Source: Lachnospiraceae bacterium
Lineage (GTDB): Bacteria > Bacillota > Clostridia > Lachnospirales > Lachnospiraceae
Direction of reading: 5' to 3'
NCBI GenBank assembly: GCA_017431345.1
Contig: JAFRLH010000024.1
Coordinates: 17,644 to 81,643, forward strand
Length of the DNA stretch: 64,000 nt
The translations under genes and the position numbers were made by a program. The notes under the pieces are model-generated. The model worked only from the letters and a program-made list of their open reading frames with translations, ran no database searches and was not told the DNA's origin. Positions 7,108-16,458 of this stretch are shown piece by piece; the first letter of the stretch is position 1; each line of letters starts with the position of its first letter.

Positions 7108-10100
7108 TCATTTGACTTTGACCTTCACTTTTGCAAACAGACCGTTCTGTGCGTAAATATAGATCGTACACGTTCCGGCTTTCCTTGCTTTGATCTTTCC
7201 TTTCTTATTCACGGAAACCACTTTCTTATTGCTCGACTCATAGGACAGCTTTCTGTGCTGCTTCACCTTGATATTCTCCGGCTTCACCTGCACTGCTTTC
7301 AGCTTGAAGGTCTTTCCTTTCTTCAGCGTCAGTTTTTTCTTTTTAACATTCTTCACCTTAACGGAAGTGAAATCTCCGTATTTCTCATTTCCCTTCGTCA
7401 TAAAGTGAATCGACTTGCTTGTGGCGATGACCTTCTTTACGCCTTTGCTGTCTAACGCATAAGCAGCAACAATAAACTTGTAGTAAGTGCCTTTCTTCAG
7501 CTTGATCTTCCTGATTTTGGTGATCTTTTTGGACAGGGTCCCGGCTTTCTTTATCGTTGCGAGCTTCAGATATTTATTCTTCTTCCCGCACTTATTGCCG
7601 TAAATGATGTAGCCCTTCGCGCCCTTGACCCTTGTCCAGGAAAGCGTGACTGAGTTCGTCTTGATCTTCTTCGCTTTCGCCCGGAGGAGGCCGAAGTTTG
7701 AACCCTTCGGATCCCCGTTTCCGGTGATCTTGGCCATGGCTTTATCCGCAGCTTTTACTGTCGGCGCTTTTTCCGGGGACAGAGGGGCAACCTTGCCCGA
7801 ATCGGCTGCTGTTGTCTCTTCCTTACCGGGCTCGTCCGGCTTTGTCTCCTCCTTACCAGGCTCCGTTTCCTTTTCAGGCTCCGTTTCCTTTTCAGGCTCC
7901 GTTTCGGGTTTGGCGTTGTCTTCCCAATGGGCATAGACCGTAGCGTCAGATGTGAAGACCGCAGCGGCTGTCACCTTTTCGCCATCGGTTTTTTCCGTAA
8001 ACCAGCCGTCGAAGACCTTGCCGCTTAATGTCGGCGTCGGCAGGGACGCAAGTTTCCCGTCTCCTCCCGTAGTACCGCTTGCAGGCGATACGGTTCCGCC
8101 GTTCGCGTTGAAAGTAACCGTATAGACCTCCTTGAAGGTGTATGTGAACGTCGTATTCGAGCTGATCACGGCTCCTGTCGGATCGGTATCCCATGCGCCG
8201 TCTGCATAGCCTGTATTCGGTTTCATTCCCGCCGGGATGGCTGCAGGCGTCTCTCCTTCTTCGACCCGCTCCGTTTGTACTTCTGCCGAGCCGTTCGCCC
8301 ATGTACCGTTCACGACACTGTATGTGACGGTGTACTTGACAATTACCGGGATACGGTCTACCTGATCATCCTGACAGATGGAGCAGGTGCGTACTTTCCG
8401 GCCTTCTGTCGTTTCCGTCGGTGCTTTCACGACTTGCCATTCTCCCCAGTTGTGCGTATGAACAGGCGTTTTCACTTCTGCCGCCTCGGACGGGTCAGAG
8501 GCATTCTGTCTGTCACTGCCCTTCATGCGGGCGTACACTTCATACTCCGTGTCCTCTTTCAGGTCTTCCCAGCGGACTTCCCCGTTCTCATCCGGAGTGA
8601 TCCAGGCATCCGGGCTCTTTCCTTTTTCGACGAGCGCGTATTCAGCGCCAGCGGCCGTTACCGTGACGATGACCGTGTCCTCGCTGAGAGCTTTCGCGTT
8701 CGGCGCGGCAGGTGCCGCCTGGTCTTCCTTCGGCGTTGTCACGGTGGTACTTACCGCTTCAGAAGCGGCTTTGTCCCCGGTCTCAGGCTTTCTTGCCCAG
8801 ACAACATACGGTTCACCCGGCAGGAGATCCGTCCACGCAACGTCGGAGGTTCCATCTCCGGAACTTATCGCACTGTCCCAATCCTTATCCGTCGGGGTCT
8901 TTCCGGTCCCAAGGATTAAGTACTCGGCATCTGCCGCGGGATTGTTTACCCGGATCGTATGTGCATCCGCAGCCTCCGCGCTCAGTGACGGGGCGTCCTG
9001 GTTCTGCTTCCATTTCGCGGTATAGGTCGGGTTTGTATCCGGCATGTAGGACGGAATAACCGCATCATTTCCATTGCTGTCCTTCCATCCGCAGAAGGTG
9101 TATCCCTCCCATTCCGGATCCTCCGGCGCCGTGACAGGAGCACCATAGAACCCCTCGATACCGTCGATTGTGTTCCCGCCGTCCGGATCTTCGAAAGTGA
9201 TCGTATAACTTACCGGAGCCCAGACCGCCTTTACAGTCAGATTCTCTGCCGGCATCGTCTCCGGTATGGCAGGCATCCAGCCCTTAAAGGTATAGTGTAC
9301 CTTCTTCGGATCTGTCGGTGCAGTGACAGAGGCGCCGTAATTCATCGTGACCGCCATATCACTCCCTCCGCCGGCGTAGTCGAAGGAGATGGTATACTTG
9401 TTCGCCGTCCATTGTGCTGTCAGGACTTCATCCTGTGTAAAGGTATATTCTCCCTCACATATTTCATTCTCGACATTGTACCAGCCATCAAATGTATAAC
9501 CCGTGCGGGTCGTGGCAAATCTCGGATCCAACAGATTGACTATATCGCCTTCATAATCGGTAAGCGGCTCTACTGCCGTTCCGCCATTCGCGTCAAAACG
9601 CAGCGTCACACGATTCCGTTCGACATACTGCGCGGTCAGCGTTATCGTATTTCCTACTGCTGCATCAGGATTATCCTGTGCATTCCAGTTATCAAAGCGG
9701 AATGTCCCGCCGGCTGAATACAGCTTCCCGTCCGGAGCCTTCCAACCGGTAAATTCGTAACCGGGTTCTGCATCCAGTGCTTGTGCCAGCTCCGTTGTAC
9801 TTCCGTAGGTTACCAGCATGTCATTCGGAACCCGGTGTTCGTAAAGCGGATGGTCGCCCGGATTATATCTCACCAGAACTTTCTTCGGTGTCCAGTGTGC
9901 TGTCAGCGTAACGGTATAATAACTGAATTTACGTTTTCTGTTTTTCCGGATGAGGTCGTTTCCGTTATTATCCTTATCGCAGTACTCCGGTGTAACGCCC
10001 CAGCCCGCTGTTTCATCCCAGCCTTCCGCGACGTAGGACAGCGTCTTCCAGTTTTCGCCGTTCCAGAGCACACCTCTCTGCGTATACCAGCCGGCCAGCT

Positions 10101-11628
10101 CATAGCCCGGACGGGACGCGTTGACCAGATTCCGCATAGCGACCTTTTCATTCAGATCTACGGTGAAGTCCCGGGCCTGTTCTTCATCCAGGAATGCATC
10201 ATCAGCACCGGGATCGATCACAACCTTCAGACGGTCATGGATCCAGATGGGATAAACGGCCATATCATCCGTCAGTGCCAGCGTTTCCCAATCCACCAGC
10301 TTCCCTTCCAGCACCGGGTTGGGCGTCACTTCGTCCGCCTCATAGAGTCCGTCCACAATGATACCGGGTTCAGTCGCCCAGGCCGCGAAAGTATAATTCG
10401 GCCGTGCTTCCGGCTGCACATTCTTAAATCCGGACAGAGCGGTTCCGTAATAAACGGTCTCCGTCCTGAAGATTTCCGTTCCTTCCGTATCTCCGCAGAA
10501 CGTCAGGGTATGGCTTTCCAGCGCATAGTACAGATACAGGTCGGCACTGACCTCTGCTCCGATTGTCTGTCCCCCGGATACTGCTGTGCAGCTGCCGTCA
10601 CTGTTATAACCCGTACTGTATCCTTTGAGCACATAATGGTCTTCACTGTAAAGACCCGCCGTCTCTTCAGTCACGGTAAAGCTTTCGCCCGTGCCGGGAC
10701 GTTTGATCGCAGCCGCGCCCTCTGTGCCTTCCGGCCAGGTTCCGTCGCTGTTCTGCCGGATGCAGATGACCTGTCCCTTTACGGTCAGCTTCCCGGGCTT
10801 ATACGCGATCTCATAGTTGTCTGTTGCCGGCGTGCCTTCTGCGTCCACGATGATTGCGTCACTGGCAATGACCTTCTGTGCCGTACTGTCTGCAGTCAGT
10901 GTGATCTTTGACAGCGTGTGGCCTTTGACAGCGTCTGTAAGAACAGCGTATTCGAGCGAACTGTCTGCTTCCTCATCCCGCTCTATGGCCTGATCCAGGG
11001 CCTGGACTGTGACAGGGATTTTCCCGATGACAGCCGGGGTTTCCAGGCATGCAGGTGCTGTATCCGTATGGATCAGATCGCCTTTTACATAGTACCAGAT
11101 ATAGTAATCCCCGGCATTGATACCAGCCGGCAGTTCCTCGCTGTAAGCAGATGCATCCGGTGCTGCTTCCGCGGATTCACCCACAGCATACATCATGGTT
11201 CCGCCTTCCGCTTCCCCTTTCTTGACCAGGATCTGCTCTTCGCCGGTATATTCTGTTTCTCTGGGATCCGGAAGAGCAGAGACCTCCGCAGGGGTTTTCT
11301 CTTCGTCCGAAACCACCAGGGTGTATACGATCATGAACATGTTCTGGTCTTCTGCTTCTCCGGCAGTCTCCGATGAGCCCTCCGGTATTTCAGCAATGAT
11401 CTTCTCACAGGCTGCGTCGTATCCCTGCACAGCCTCTGCTTTCACCGAATACTCGATCGGTTCTCCGTCCGCATTGACTGCAGGAACGTCTTTAAAGCTG
11501 AAATGCCACAGATCAAACTTCGTCTCCTCTGCCGGCACCGAATCAATGGCCTGACCATCTGCCAGCAGTGTGACAGAAACGCTTCCCGGGCGGACGCCCT
11601 TCGCGTTGCCGGCATCCTGCCACTGCAC
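7108..11628 (-). CDS. Large multidomain surface protein, apparently 5'-truncated
   Basis: A 1506-codon frame made of extracellular modules. Residues 1-100 are a Cna-B domain (VQWQDAGNAKGVRPGSVSV). About 130-320 are Ig/MBG-like segments. About 350-860 and 1060-1180 are Listeria-Bacteroides B-repeats (for example TGYTFDGWY and YTFKGW). Two Fn3-like segments lie between. Residues 1185-1270 are a Glu/Pro/Thr/Lys-rich linker, 1290-1400 a Lys-rich Fn3-like domain, and 1415-1506 a Big_2 domain ending TIYIYAQNG and KVKVKVK. It would be an adhesin or cell-surface protein. There is no signal peptide. The first usable start is a GTG inside the Cna-B domain, an in-frame TGA lies 99 bases upstream, and the next gene's terminator is only 106 bases away. 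No LPXTG motif is seen. The C-terminal 230 residues are homologous to the broken gene at 56605. Confidence 0.75.
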   Translation of the reverse strand: MQWQDAGNAKGVRPGSVSVTLLADGQAIDSVPAEETKFDLWHFSFKDVPAVNADGEPIEYSVKAEAVQGYDAACEKIIAEIPEGSSETAGEAEDQNMFMIVYTLVVSDEEKTPAEVSALPDPRETEYTGEEQILVKKGEAEGGTMMYAVGESAEAAPDASAYSEELPAGINAGDYYIWYYVKGDLIHTDTAPACLETPAVIGKIPVTVQALDQAIERDEEADSSLEYAVLTDAVKGHTLSKITLTADSTAQKVIASDAIIVDAEGTPATDNYEIAYKPGKLTVKGQVICIRQNSDGTWPEGTEGAAAIKRPGTGESFTVTEETAGLYSEDHYVLKGYSTGYNSDGSCTAVSGGQTIGAEVSADLYLYYALESHTLTFCGDTEGTEIFRTETVYYGTALSGFKNVQPEARPNYTFAAWATEPGIIVDGLYEADEVTPNPVLEGKLVDWETLALTDDMAVYPIWIHDRLKVVIDPGADDAFLDEEQARDFTVDLNEKVAMRNLVNASRPGYELAGWYTQRGVLWNGENWKTLSYVAEGWDETAGWGVTPEYCDKDNNGNDLIRKNRKRKFSYYTVTLTAHWTPKKVLVRYNPGDHPLYEHRVPNDMLVTYGSTTELAQALDAEPGYEFTGWKAPDGKLYSAGGTFRFDNWNAQDNPDAAVGNTITLTAQYVERNRVTLRFDANGGTAVEPLTDYEGDIVNLLDPRFATTRTGYTFDGWYNVENEICEGEYTFTQDEVLTAQWTANKYTISFDYAGGGSDMAVTMNYGASVTAPTDPKKVHYTFKGWMPAIPETMPAENLTVKAVWAPVSYTITFEDPDGGNTIDGIEGFYGAPVTAPEDPEWEGYTFCGWKDSNGNDAVIPSYMPDTNPTYTAKWKQNQDAPSLSAEAADAHTIRVNNPAADAEYLILGTGKTPTDKDWDSAISSGDGTSDVAWTDLLPGEPYVVWARKPETGDKAASEAVSTTVTTPKEDQAAPAAPNAKALSEDTVIVTVTAAGAEYALVEKGKSPDAWITPDENGEVRWEDLKEDTEYEVYARMKGSDRQNASDPSEAAEVKTPVHTHNWGEWQVVKAPTETTEGRKVRTCSICQDDQVDRIPVIVKYTVTYSVVNGTWANGSAEVQTERVEEGETPAAIPAGMKPNTGYADGAWDTDPTGAVISSNTTFTYTFKEVYTVTFNANGGTVSPASGTTGGDGKLASLPTPTLSGKVFDGWFTEKTDGEKVTAAAVFTSDATVYAHWEDNAKPETEPEKETEPEKETEPGKEETKPDEPGKEETTAADSGKVAPLSPEKAPTVKAADKAMAKITGNGDPKGSNFGLLRAKAKKIKTNSVTLSWTRVKGAKGYIIYGNKCGKKNKYLKLATIKKAGTLSKKITKIRKIKLKKGTYYKFIVAAYALDSKGVKKVIATSKSIHFMTKGNEKYGDFTSVKVKNVKKKKLTLKKGKTFKLKAVQVKPENIKVKQHRKLSYESSNKKVVSVNKKGKIKARKAGTCTIYIYAQNGLFAKVKVKVK
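7861..7905. repeat. Tandem 18-bp repeats in the surface-protein linker
   Basis: Two exact copies of CTCCGTTTCCTTTTCAGG (7861-7878, 7879-7896) and a partial third copy encode repeated Glu-Pro-Glu-Lys-Glu-Thr units of the linker. A degenerate unit precedes them. Such repeats can expand or contract by slippage, changing the length of the stalk. Confidence 0.8.
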
Positions 11629-11733
11629 CAGCCCGGAGACACTGATCGTACTCTGCGTTTCTTCCGAAATGGCAATTATTTTGTCCTGTTTCAGATCTGT
11701 TTCCCGTACCGGAAACAGTACATTCCCTCAACG

Positions 11734-11774
11734 AAAAAAGGAACAGGATGACATTTTTCAATGCCGCCTGTTCC
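11734..11774 (-). terminator. Intrinsic terminator of the CoA-transferase gene
   Basis: Minus strand: GGAACAGG, a 19-base loop, CCTGTTCC, then TTTTTT. It ends the CoA-transferase transcript and leaves only about 100 bases before the open part of the large surface-protein frame. That is too short for an ordinary promoter plus a signal-peptide region. Confidence 0.8.
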
Positions 11775-11796
11775 CCGGGATCAGCTTCCTTTTCTT

Positions 11797-13131
11797 TTAC
11801 CGTTTATTTGACCGTCTCCATATTCCCTGCCTTTCGGCATCCCGGATCAGTTCATCCCGGAAATCCGGATGGGCAATGGATATGATCAGCTCCGCTCTTT
11901 CCCATGTCGTCCGGCCGACCAGGTTGATCACGCCGTATTCTGTCACCAGATAATAGGTCTCCGAGCGCGGATCCGTAATAATATCACCGGAAAACCGCGG
12001 CCTGATACAGGATATGACTTCTCCCTTTTTGTTCACAAAGGATGACCGCAGACAGATAAAAGACTTCCCTCCCCTGGAGATAGCCGCACCGGTCAGAAAA
12101 TCCAGCTGTCCGCCGGTCCCGCTGATATGCCGGCCGCCGGCGCCTTCCGAGCTTACCTGCCCGTAAAGATCCACTGCGATACAGTTGTTGATCGAGATCA
12201 TATTGTCGATCTGGCCGATCACCGCCGGATTATTGACATAGGAAAGCGGTGCCGCCATGATTCCCGGATTATTGTCCACCCATTCATAAAGCGGACGGGA
12301 TCCGAAGACCATGCCCGTTACCCCTTTATTGCGGTGGGTGGTCTTTCTGCGGTTCGTCAGTTTCCCGGCTTCATAGAGATGGAGATAGGCATCCGAACAG
12401 AGTTCCGTGTGCATGCCGAGATCTTCAAGGTCCGATTCCGCGATCTGCATACCGATGATATTCGGCATGTTCCCGATGCCGAGCTGCAGAGTCGCGCCGG
12501 AAGGGATGAACGGCATGATCTGACCGGCAATCATGTAATCTTCTTTTTCCGCCGGCTGGACAGGGACCTCTGGCAGCGGCCCGTGCTCCCCTTCCACCAC
12601 ATAATCCACTTCCGAGATATGGATGGATTCACCGAAACCGCCCAGGATATGCGGAAGCTTCTCATTCACTTCCAGGATCACAAGATCCGCTTTCTCCAGG
12701 ATCCCCTTCGCGATCCCTGTGGAGCAGGAAAGATTGAAATATCCGTGCCGGTCCATCGGCGTGACGCACATCATGGCGACATTCACAGTCAGGAAATGTT
12801 TATAATATTCCACAACATGCCGGAACACCATCGGAATGAAGCTGCAGAGCCCCCGGTCGGAAAGCTTCCGTTCATAAGCCGAAAAATGCCAGCTGTTATA
12901 GACAAAATGTTCCCGTGTGGGATCGCATTCCGCCGTCATGATCGGTCCGAAGCAGAGATTTCCCCGGATCTTTACATCCGTAAGCTCATCCTTTCGTTTG
13001 GCCAGTGCTGCATCGAGCAGGGGCGGGAAACCGAGATTTGTCGTGTAGTCGACCCAGTCTCCGCTCTTTACCGCCTTCACTGCTTCTTCCGGTGTACGCA
13101 GTTTTCCCCTGTATTCCGCGTAAAAATCCAT
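11797..13131 (-). CDS. Acetyl-CoA hydrolase/transferase family, butyryl-CoA:acetate or 4-hydroxybutyrate CoA-transferase type
   Basis: Cytoplasmic CoA-transferase of 444 aa that moves CoA between an acyl-CoA and acetate, the last step of butyrate formation in many gut Clostridia. Family marks are MDFYAEYRGKL at the N terminus, GATLQLGIGNMPN, the active-site Glu stretch VSSEGAGGRHISGTGGQLDF, and the C-terminal SIAHPDFRDELI with IWRRSN. These closely follow the But group, though the 4-hydroxybutyrate enzymes (AbfT/Cat2) share most of them. The start at 13131 is preferred to 13170 because AAAGGAGGGCGGTC directly precedes it. A TATAAT-like -10 lies near 13200. It is a single-gene unit with a strong terminator. 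Confidence 0.87.
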   Translation of the reverse strand: MDFYAEYRGKLRTPEEAVKAVKSGDWVDYTTNLGFPPLLDAALAKRKDELTDVKIRGNLCFGPIMTAECDPTREHFVYNSWHFSAYERKLSDRGLCSFIPMVFRHVVEYYKHFLTVNVAMMCVTPMDRHGYFNLSCSTGIAKGILEKADLVILEVNEKLPHILGGFGESIHISEVDYVVEGEHGPLPEVPVQPAEKEDYMIAGQIMPFIPSGATLQLGIGNMPNIIGMQIAESDLEDLGMHTELCSDAYLHLYEAGKLTNRRKTTHRNKGVTGMVFGSRPLYEWVDNNPGIMAAPLSYVNNPAVIGQIDNMISINNCIAVDLYGQVSSEGAGGRHISGTGGQLDFLTGAAISRGGKSFICLRSSFVNKKGEVISCIRPRFSGDIITDPRSETYYLVTEYGVINLVGRTTWERAELIISIAHPDFRDELIRDAERQGIWRRSNKR

Positions 13132-13286
13132 GACCGCCCTCCTTTGCAGCTTCTCCCGCTCAGGCTCCATACCATCGCAATCAATAAAGCAAGGCCATTA
13201 TAGCATTATTCTGCTGTCTTCGCCGCAGTATTCAGCATGATAATGCTGCTGTTTTCATGACAAATCCCTTGAAAACTGTACCGGTC

Positions 13287-14426
13287 TCAGAGATTTGCTG
13301 CGATCTCCCGAAGCGCGGAGACAGCTGCGTCCACCTCTTCTTCCTTCGTGAACCAGGAAAAGCTGAACCGCACAGCACCCTGCTTTACGGTTCCGAGAGA
13401 CTGGTGCATCAGCGGCGCGCAGTGCGCGCCGGCCCGGACGGCAATTCCGTATTCCTCACTCAGGATATCCGCGATCTCCCCGGAATCTCTCTCTCCGATA
13501 TTCAAAGCGACGATCGCAGCATGATCTCCGTTCATCTTCCCATACACTCTGATCCCGGGAATATCCCGGATCCCGTTCAGAAATCTTGCGGTAAGCGCCT
13601 TCTCCCGTGCTTCAATCTCATCAACACCGGTCTCCGTAATGTAGTCCAGCGCTGCAAGAAGGCCTGCTATCCCGTGCCCGTTCAACGTTCCCGCCTCCAG
13701 CCTGGCCGGCAGCTCCTCTGGCTGTTTCCTGCTGTAGGAACGGATTCCCGTACCGCCGCTTTTCACCGGCCGGATCTCCACGCCTTCCCGAATGCACATG
13801 CCGCCGGTGCCCTGCGGTCCCAGCAGTCCCTTGTGACCGGTAAACAGCAGGATATCGATTCCCAGCTCTTCCATATCGATCCGTCTGGTGCCGGCCGTCT
13901 GCGCTGCATCCACCGCCAGAAGAGCACCTGCGCTATGCGCGATCCGGCTCACACGCCGGATATCCACAACGTTTCCCGTCAGATTGGACGCATGGGTGCA
14001 GATGATCAGCTTCGCATCATCGCCTGCCAGTTCTTCAAGGGTCTCATAATCAGGATCTCCCGCTTCATCTGCAGGCGCGATATCCAGCCTGATCCCGCGT
14101 TCTTCTTCCAGCATATATAAAGGACGGAGAACAGAATTATGCTCCAGGACTGTTGTCACCGCATGATCGCCCGGGCGCAGCAGTCCGAAGAGCGCCAGAT
14201 TGATCGCTTCGGTAACATTCGCAGTGAACACCACATGGTCCGGTCTGCTGCAGTTGAAAAAAGAGGCCAGTTTCTTTCTGGCCTGATAGACTGTCCGGGC
14301 AGCTGTCAGTGCTTCTCCGTGCGTTCCGCGAGCGTTGTTGCCCATTGTTCCCATTGCAGCAAGAACAGCCTCCCCGACCTGCGGAGGTTTTGTGATCGTG
14401 GTAGCTGCGTTATCAAGATAGATCAT
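13287..14426 (-). CDS. Cysteine desulfurase-like class V aminotransferase of the selenium cluster
   Basis: PLP enzyme of about 379 aa that starts at the canonical MIYLDNAATT (14426, AGAGGATATCGGCG upstream). The PLP lysine is in LLFTGHKGLLGPQG and the catalytic Cys in AGAHCAPLMHQSLG, as in group II (SufS/CsdB-like) desulfurases. Group II enzymes can also release selenium from selenocysteine. Last gene of the selenium/molybdenum operon, 57 bases after the DUF3343 gene. The position beside yedF and selD implies selenium delivery to selenide dikinase or to the hydroxylase cofactor rather than general Fe-S assembly. An in-frame ATG at 14468 lacks a ribosome site. Confidence 0.87.
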   Translation of the reverse strand: MIYLDNAATTITKPPQVGEAVLAAMGTMGNNARGTHGEALTAARTVYQARKKLASFFNCSRPDHVVFTANVTEAINLALFGLLRPGDHAVTTVLEHNSVLRPLYMLEEERGIRLDIAPADEAGDPDYETLEELAGDDAKLIICTHASNLTGNVVDIRRVSRIAHSAGALLAVDAAQTAGTRRIDMEELGIDILLFTGHKGLLGPQGTGGMCIREGVEIRPVKSGGTGIRSYSRKQPEELPARLEAGTLNGHGIAGLLAALDYITETGVDEIEAREKALTARFLNGIRDIPGIRVYGKMNGDHAAIVALNIGERDSGEIADILSEEYGIAVRAGAHCAPLMHQSLGTVKQGAVRFSFSWFTKEEEVDAAVSALREIAANL

Positions 14427-14483
14427 CGCCGATATCCTCTGTAAAACGGACCTGTTCGTTCCTTTCATTCAAATACCAGCAGC

Positions 14484-14732
14484 TCACAGGAGCAGCTGAT
14501 AGATGCCTTCCGGTGTGATCCCCGCGGCGGCAGCTGCCGCCCTCACAGCCTTCTCTGCCTCAGGAGGCGCGCTCCAGCACATGCCGCACCCGGCAGAAAC
14601 GACCGACGGCAGCGGAATGAACCGTCCGGCAACATCATGCGCCGTACAATAATCTTCCATCGCCATGGCATCCGTGGTTGTCGAAAAAGAAACGATCGTC
14701 CGGAATGTCTTTTCTCTTTTATTCGCGATCAC
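14484..14732 (-). CDS. DUF3343 family protein
   Basis: An 82-aa protein starting MIANKREKTFRTIVSFSTTTDAM, with SAGCGMCWSAP at the centre. This is the DUF3343 pattern of a small ferredoxin-like fold with a conserved CGxC. The family repeatedly lies between a cysteine-desulfurase-like gene and yedF/selD, so a role as a sulfur or selenium carrier, or Se/S discriminator, is likely but unproven. It overlaps the end of yedF by four bases, so translation is coupled. Confidence 0.85.
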   Translation of the reverse strand: MIANKREKTFRTIVSFSTTTDAMAMEDYCTAHDVAGRFIPLPSVVSAGCGMCWSAPPEAEKAVRAAAAAAGITPEGIYQLLL

Positions 14733-15367
14733 GGTTTTATGATCTTTCCGGCAGCAGTAAGTGCCGACACAATATCATACATATTCGTGACGGATCCGAC
14801 TGCCAGCTTTTCCTTTAATCCGTAAAAATCAAGGCAGGTCCCGCAGGTCATGATGCGGACGCCGCGTTCCTCCATGGACCGGATGTCATCCAGCGAAGCG
14901 GATCCTTCCGTGGTAAGAAATGCACCGCCATTATAGAATAAAACAGTATCCGGAAGCGCTTCCTGCTGCGACAGAGCGAACAGGAATCCCTTCATCAGGA
15001 TCGCGCCCAGCTTGTCATCCCCGTTTCCCATGTATGCAGATCCAATCGCAGCCACCGTCTTCTCATTTTTCTGTATCTTCTGCTCAACCGGGAAACTGTC
15101 CATGATGCTGCATTCTCCCGCATCCTCAGCCGCGGCAGCATCTGCCGGCACCTCTATGGTGACCACGAAGTGCTTTTCTCCCTTTCCTTCACTTACAGCT
15201 TTTCCATTCATCCCCGCTGCCATGCGCAGCAGGTTCTGTACTGCAGTTTCATTATCCACATGGACCTCCAGGATCCCGCCGCCTGTCATGGCATCCGCCG
15301 CCTTCTTCGCCTTTACCACCGGGATCGGGCACTGCTCTCCCCTTGCCTCAACAACTGTTCTTTCCAT
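14729..15367 (-). CDS. yedF: YedF, selenium-metabolism sulfurtransferase-like protein
   Basis: A 212-aa protein with an N-terminal TusA/SirA domain (VVEARGEQCPIPVVKAKKA, with the conserved Cys) and a C-terminal DsrE-like domain (NGGAFLTTEGSASLDDI, TCGTCLDFYG). This is the architecture of selenium-associated YedF proteins. The start at 15367 is chosen because GAGGAGCATTATTA precedes it and the protein then begins at the TusA strand. A longer form from 15418 would overlap selD by four bases. It probably handles selenium for SelD or for the molybdenum hydroxylase cofactor; the precise reaction is unknown. Confidence 0.88.
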   Translation of the reverse strand: MERTVVEARGEQCPIPVVKAKKAADAMTGGGILEVHVDNETAVQNLLRMAAGMNGKAVSEGKGEKHFVVTIEVPADAAAAEDAGECSIMDSFPVEQKIQKNEKTVAAIGSAYMGNGDDKLGAILMKGFLFALSQQEALPDTVLFYNGGAFLTTEGSASLDDIRSMEERGVRIMTCGTCLDFYGLKEKLAVGSVTNMYDIVSALTAAGKIIKP

Positions 15368-15414
15368 TAATAATGCTCCTCTTTTCGGTTCTCTTTTTGC
15401 TCTGACATCCGGCC

Positions 15415-16458
15415 TCATGCATGCAGGAAAATCCTTTTCCCACCGCTGTACGTTCTTACTGTCCCGATCCGCGCTGCCTCCGGCACTTTGCTTTTCAGCT
15501 CGTTTTCCAGGGCATCCGCATCAGCCGGATCCACGGCGATCAGAAGTCCTCCGGAAGTCTGCGGGTCATAGAACATATCCTGCAGCGCCAGTTCCGTGCC
15601 GCCTTCCTCCACTGCATTCTGGGCAAAGTTCCTGTTCCTGTACATCCCCTCCGGAAGGATCCCCATCTTTGCCAGCGCTTCCGTCCCCGGAAGCACCGGG
15701 ACCTTCTCACTCTCTATATGGATCTCCACGCCGCTTCCCTGAGCCATTTCGGTACTGTGTCCCAGGAGTCCGAAGCCTGTCACATCCGTGCAGGCGTGAA
15801 CATGGTATTTTACCATTATATCCCTGGCGTCCCGGTTCAGCTTTTTCATCATCTCCAGTGCCCGGGCATGATCCTCCGCCGCAGTCATGCCGACTTTCGC
15901 CGCAGTCGTAAGGATGCCCGTTCCCAGAGGCTTCGTAAGGAAAAGCACATCCCCCGGCTTCGCGCCGCTGTTGGTCAGCACCCGGTCCGGTCTGACAAAA
16001 CCGGTCACGGAAAGCCCGTATTTCGGCTCCCTGTCTATAATGCTGTGGCCGCCGGAAATGATGACGCCGGCTTCTCTTGCCTTTTCATATCCGCCCCGCA
16101 GGATCCCGTGTACGGCTTCCCTGGGAAGATCTGCCGGCACAGCCATGATATTCAGCGCCAGTTTCGGCTCCCCTCCCATGGCATAGACATCCGACATGGC
16201 ATTGGCTGCCGCGATCTGCCCGAATGTATACGGATCATCCGTGATCGGCGGAAAAAAATCGACGGTCTGCACGATCGCGAGATCATCACTGATCCTGTAT
16301 ACGCTGGCATCATCGCTGCGGTCAAATCCGACCAGAAGATCCGGATCTTCCAGGACTTCGAGATCCCCCAGCAGCTCCGCCAGCACGCCTGCGCCCACCT
16401 TTGCGCCGCAGCCGGCGCATTCCGCGAGTTTTGTCAGTTTCACGTTACTTTCCATCAT
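15415..16458 (-). CDS. selD: Selenide, water dikinase
   Basis: Makes selenophosphate from selenide and ATP (347 aa). The N terminus has the active site as ECAGCGAKVG. The residue aligned with E. coli Cys17 is an ordinary TGC cysteine and no UGA is present, so this is the Cys form. The second E. coli cysteine (Cys19) is replaced by Ala. The ATP-binding core TDDPYTFGQIAAANAMSDVYAMGG and the TSGGLL motif are intact. Start ATG 16458 or 16455 follows GCGAGGCA. It overlaps the FAD-subunit gene by 14 bases. No selA, selB or Sec-tRNA gene is visible here, matching the pattern in which SelD serves a selenium-dependent molybdenum hydroxylase. Confidence 0.94.
   Translation of the reverse strand: MMESNVKLTKLAECAGCGAKVGAGVLAELLGDLEVLEDPDLLVGFDRSDDASVYRISDDLAIVQTVDFFPPITDDPYTFGQIAAANAMSDVYAMGGEPKLALNIMAVPADLPREAVHGILRGGYEKAREAGVIISGGHSIIDREPKYGLSVTGFVRPDRVLTNSGAKPGDVLFLTKPLGTGILTTAAKVGMTAAEDHARALEMMKKLNRDARDIMVKYHVHACTDVTGFGLLGHSTEMAQGSGVEIHIESEKVPVLPGTEALAKMGILPEGMYRNRNFAQNAVEEGGTELALQDMFYDPQTSGGLLIAVDPADADALENELKSKVPEAARIGTVRTYSGGKRIFLHA

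Noticed and set aside
9781-10911. Long plus-strand open frame (376 codons) opposite the giant surface protein
   Set aside because: Cys/Arg/Ile-rich composition without family motifs, no ribosome site, and fully antisense to recognisable B-repeat domains; a by-product of codon use.
11629-11761. Hydrophobic segment KNVILFLFSL in another frame as a frameshifted signal peptide for the large surface protein
   Set aside because: The bases form the CoA-transferase terminator (stem plus TTTTTT); the hydrophobic run is too short and lies in a different frame with no supporting homology.
16390-16430. Possible selenocysteine in the SelD active site
   Set aside because: The codons are TGC; no TGA is present.
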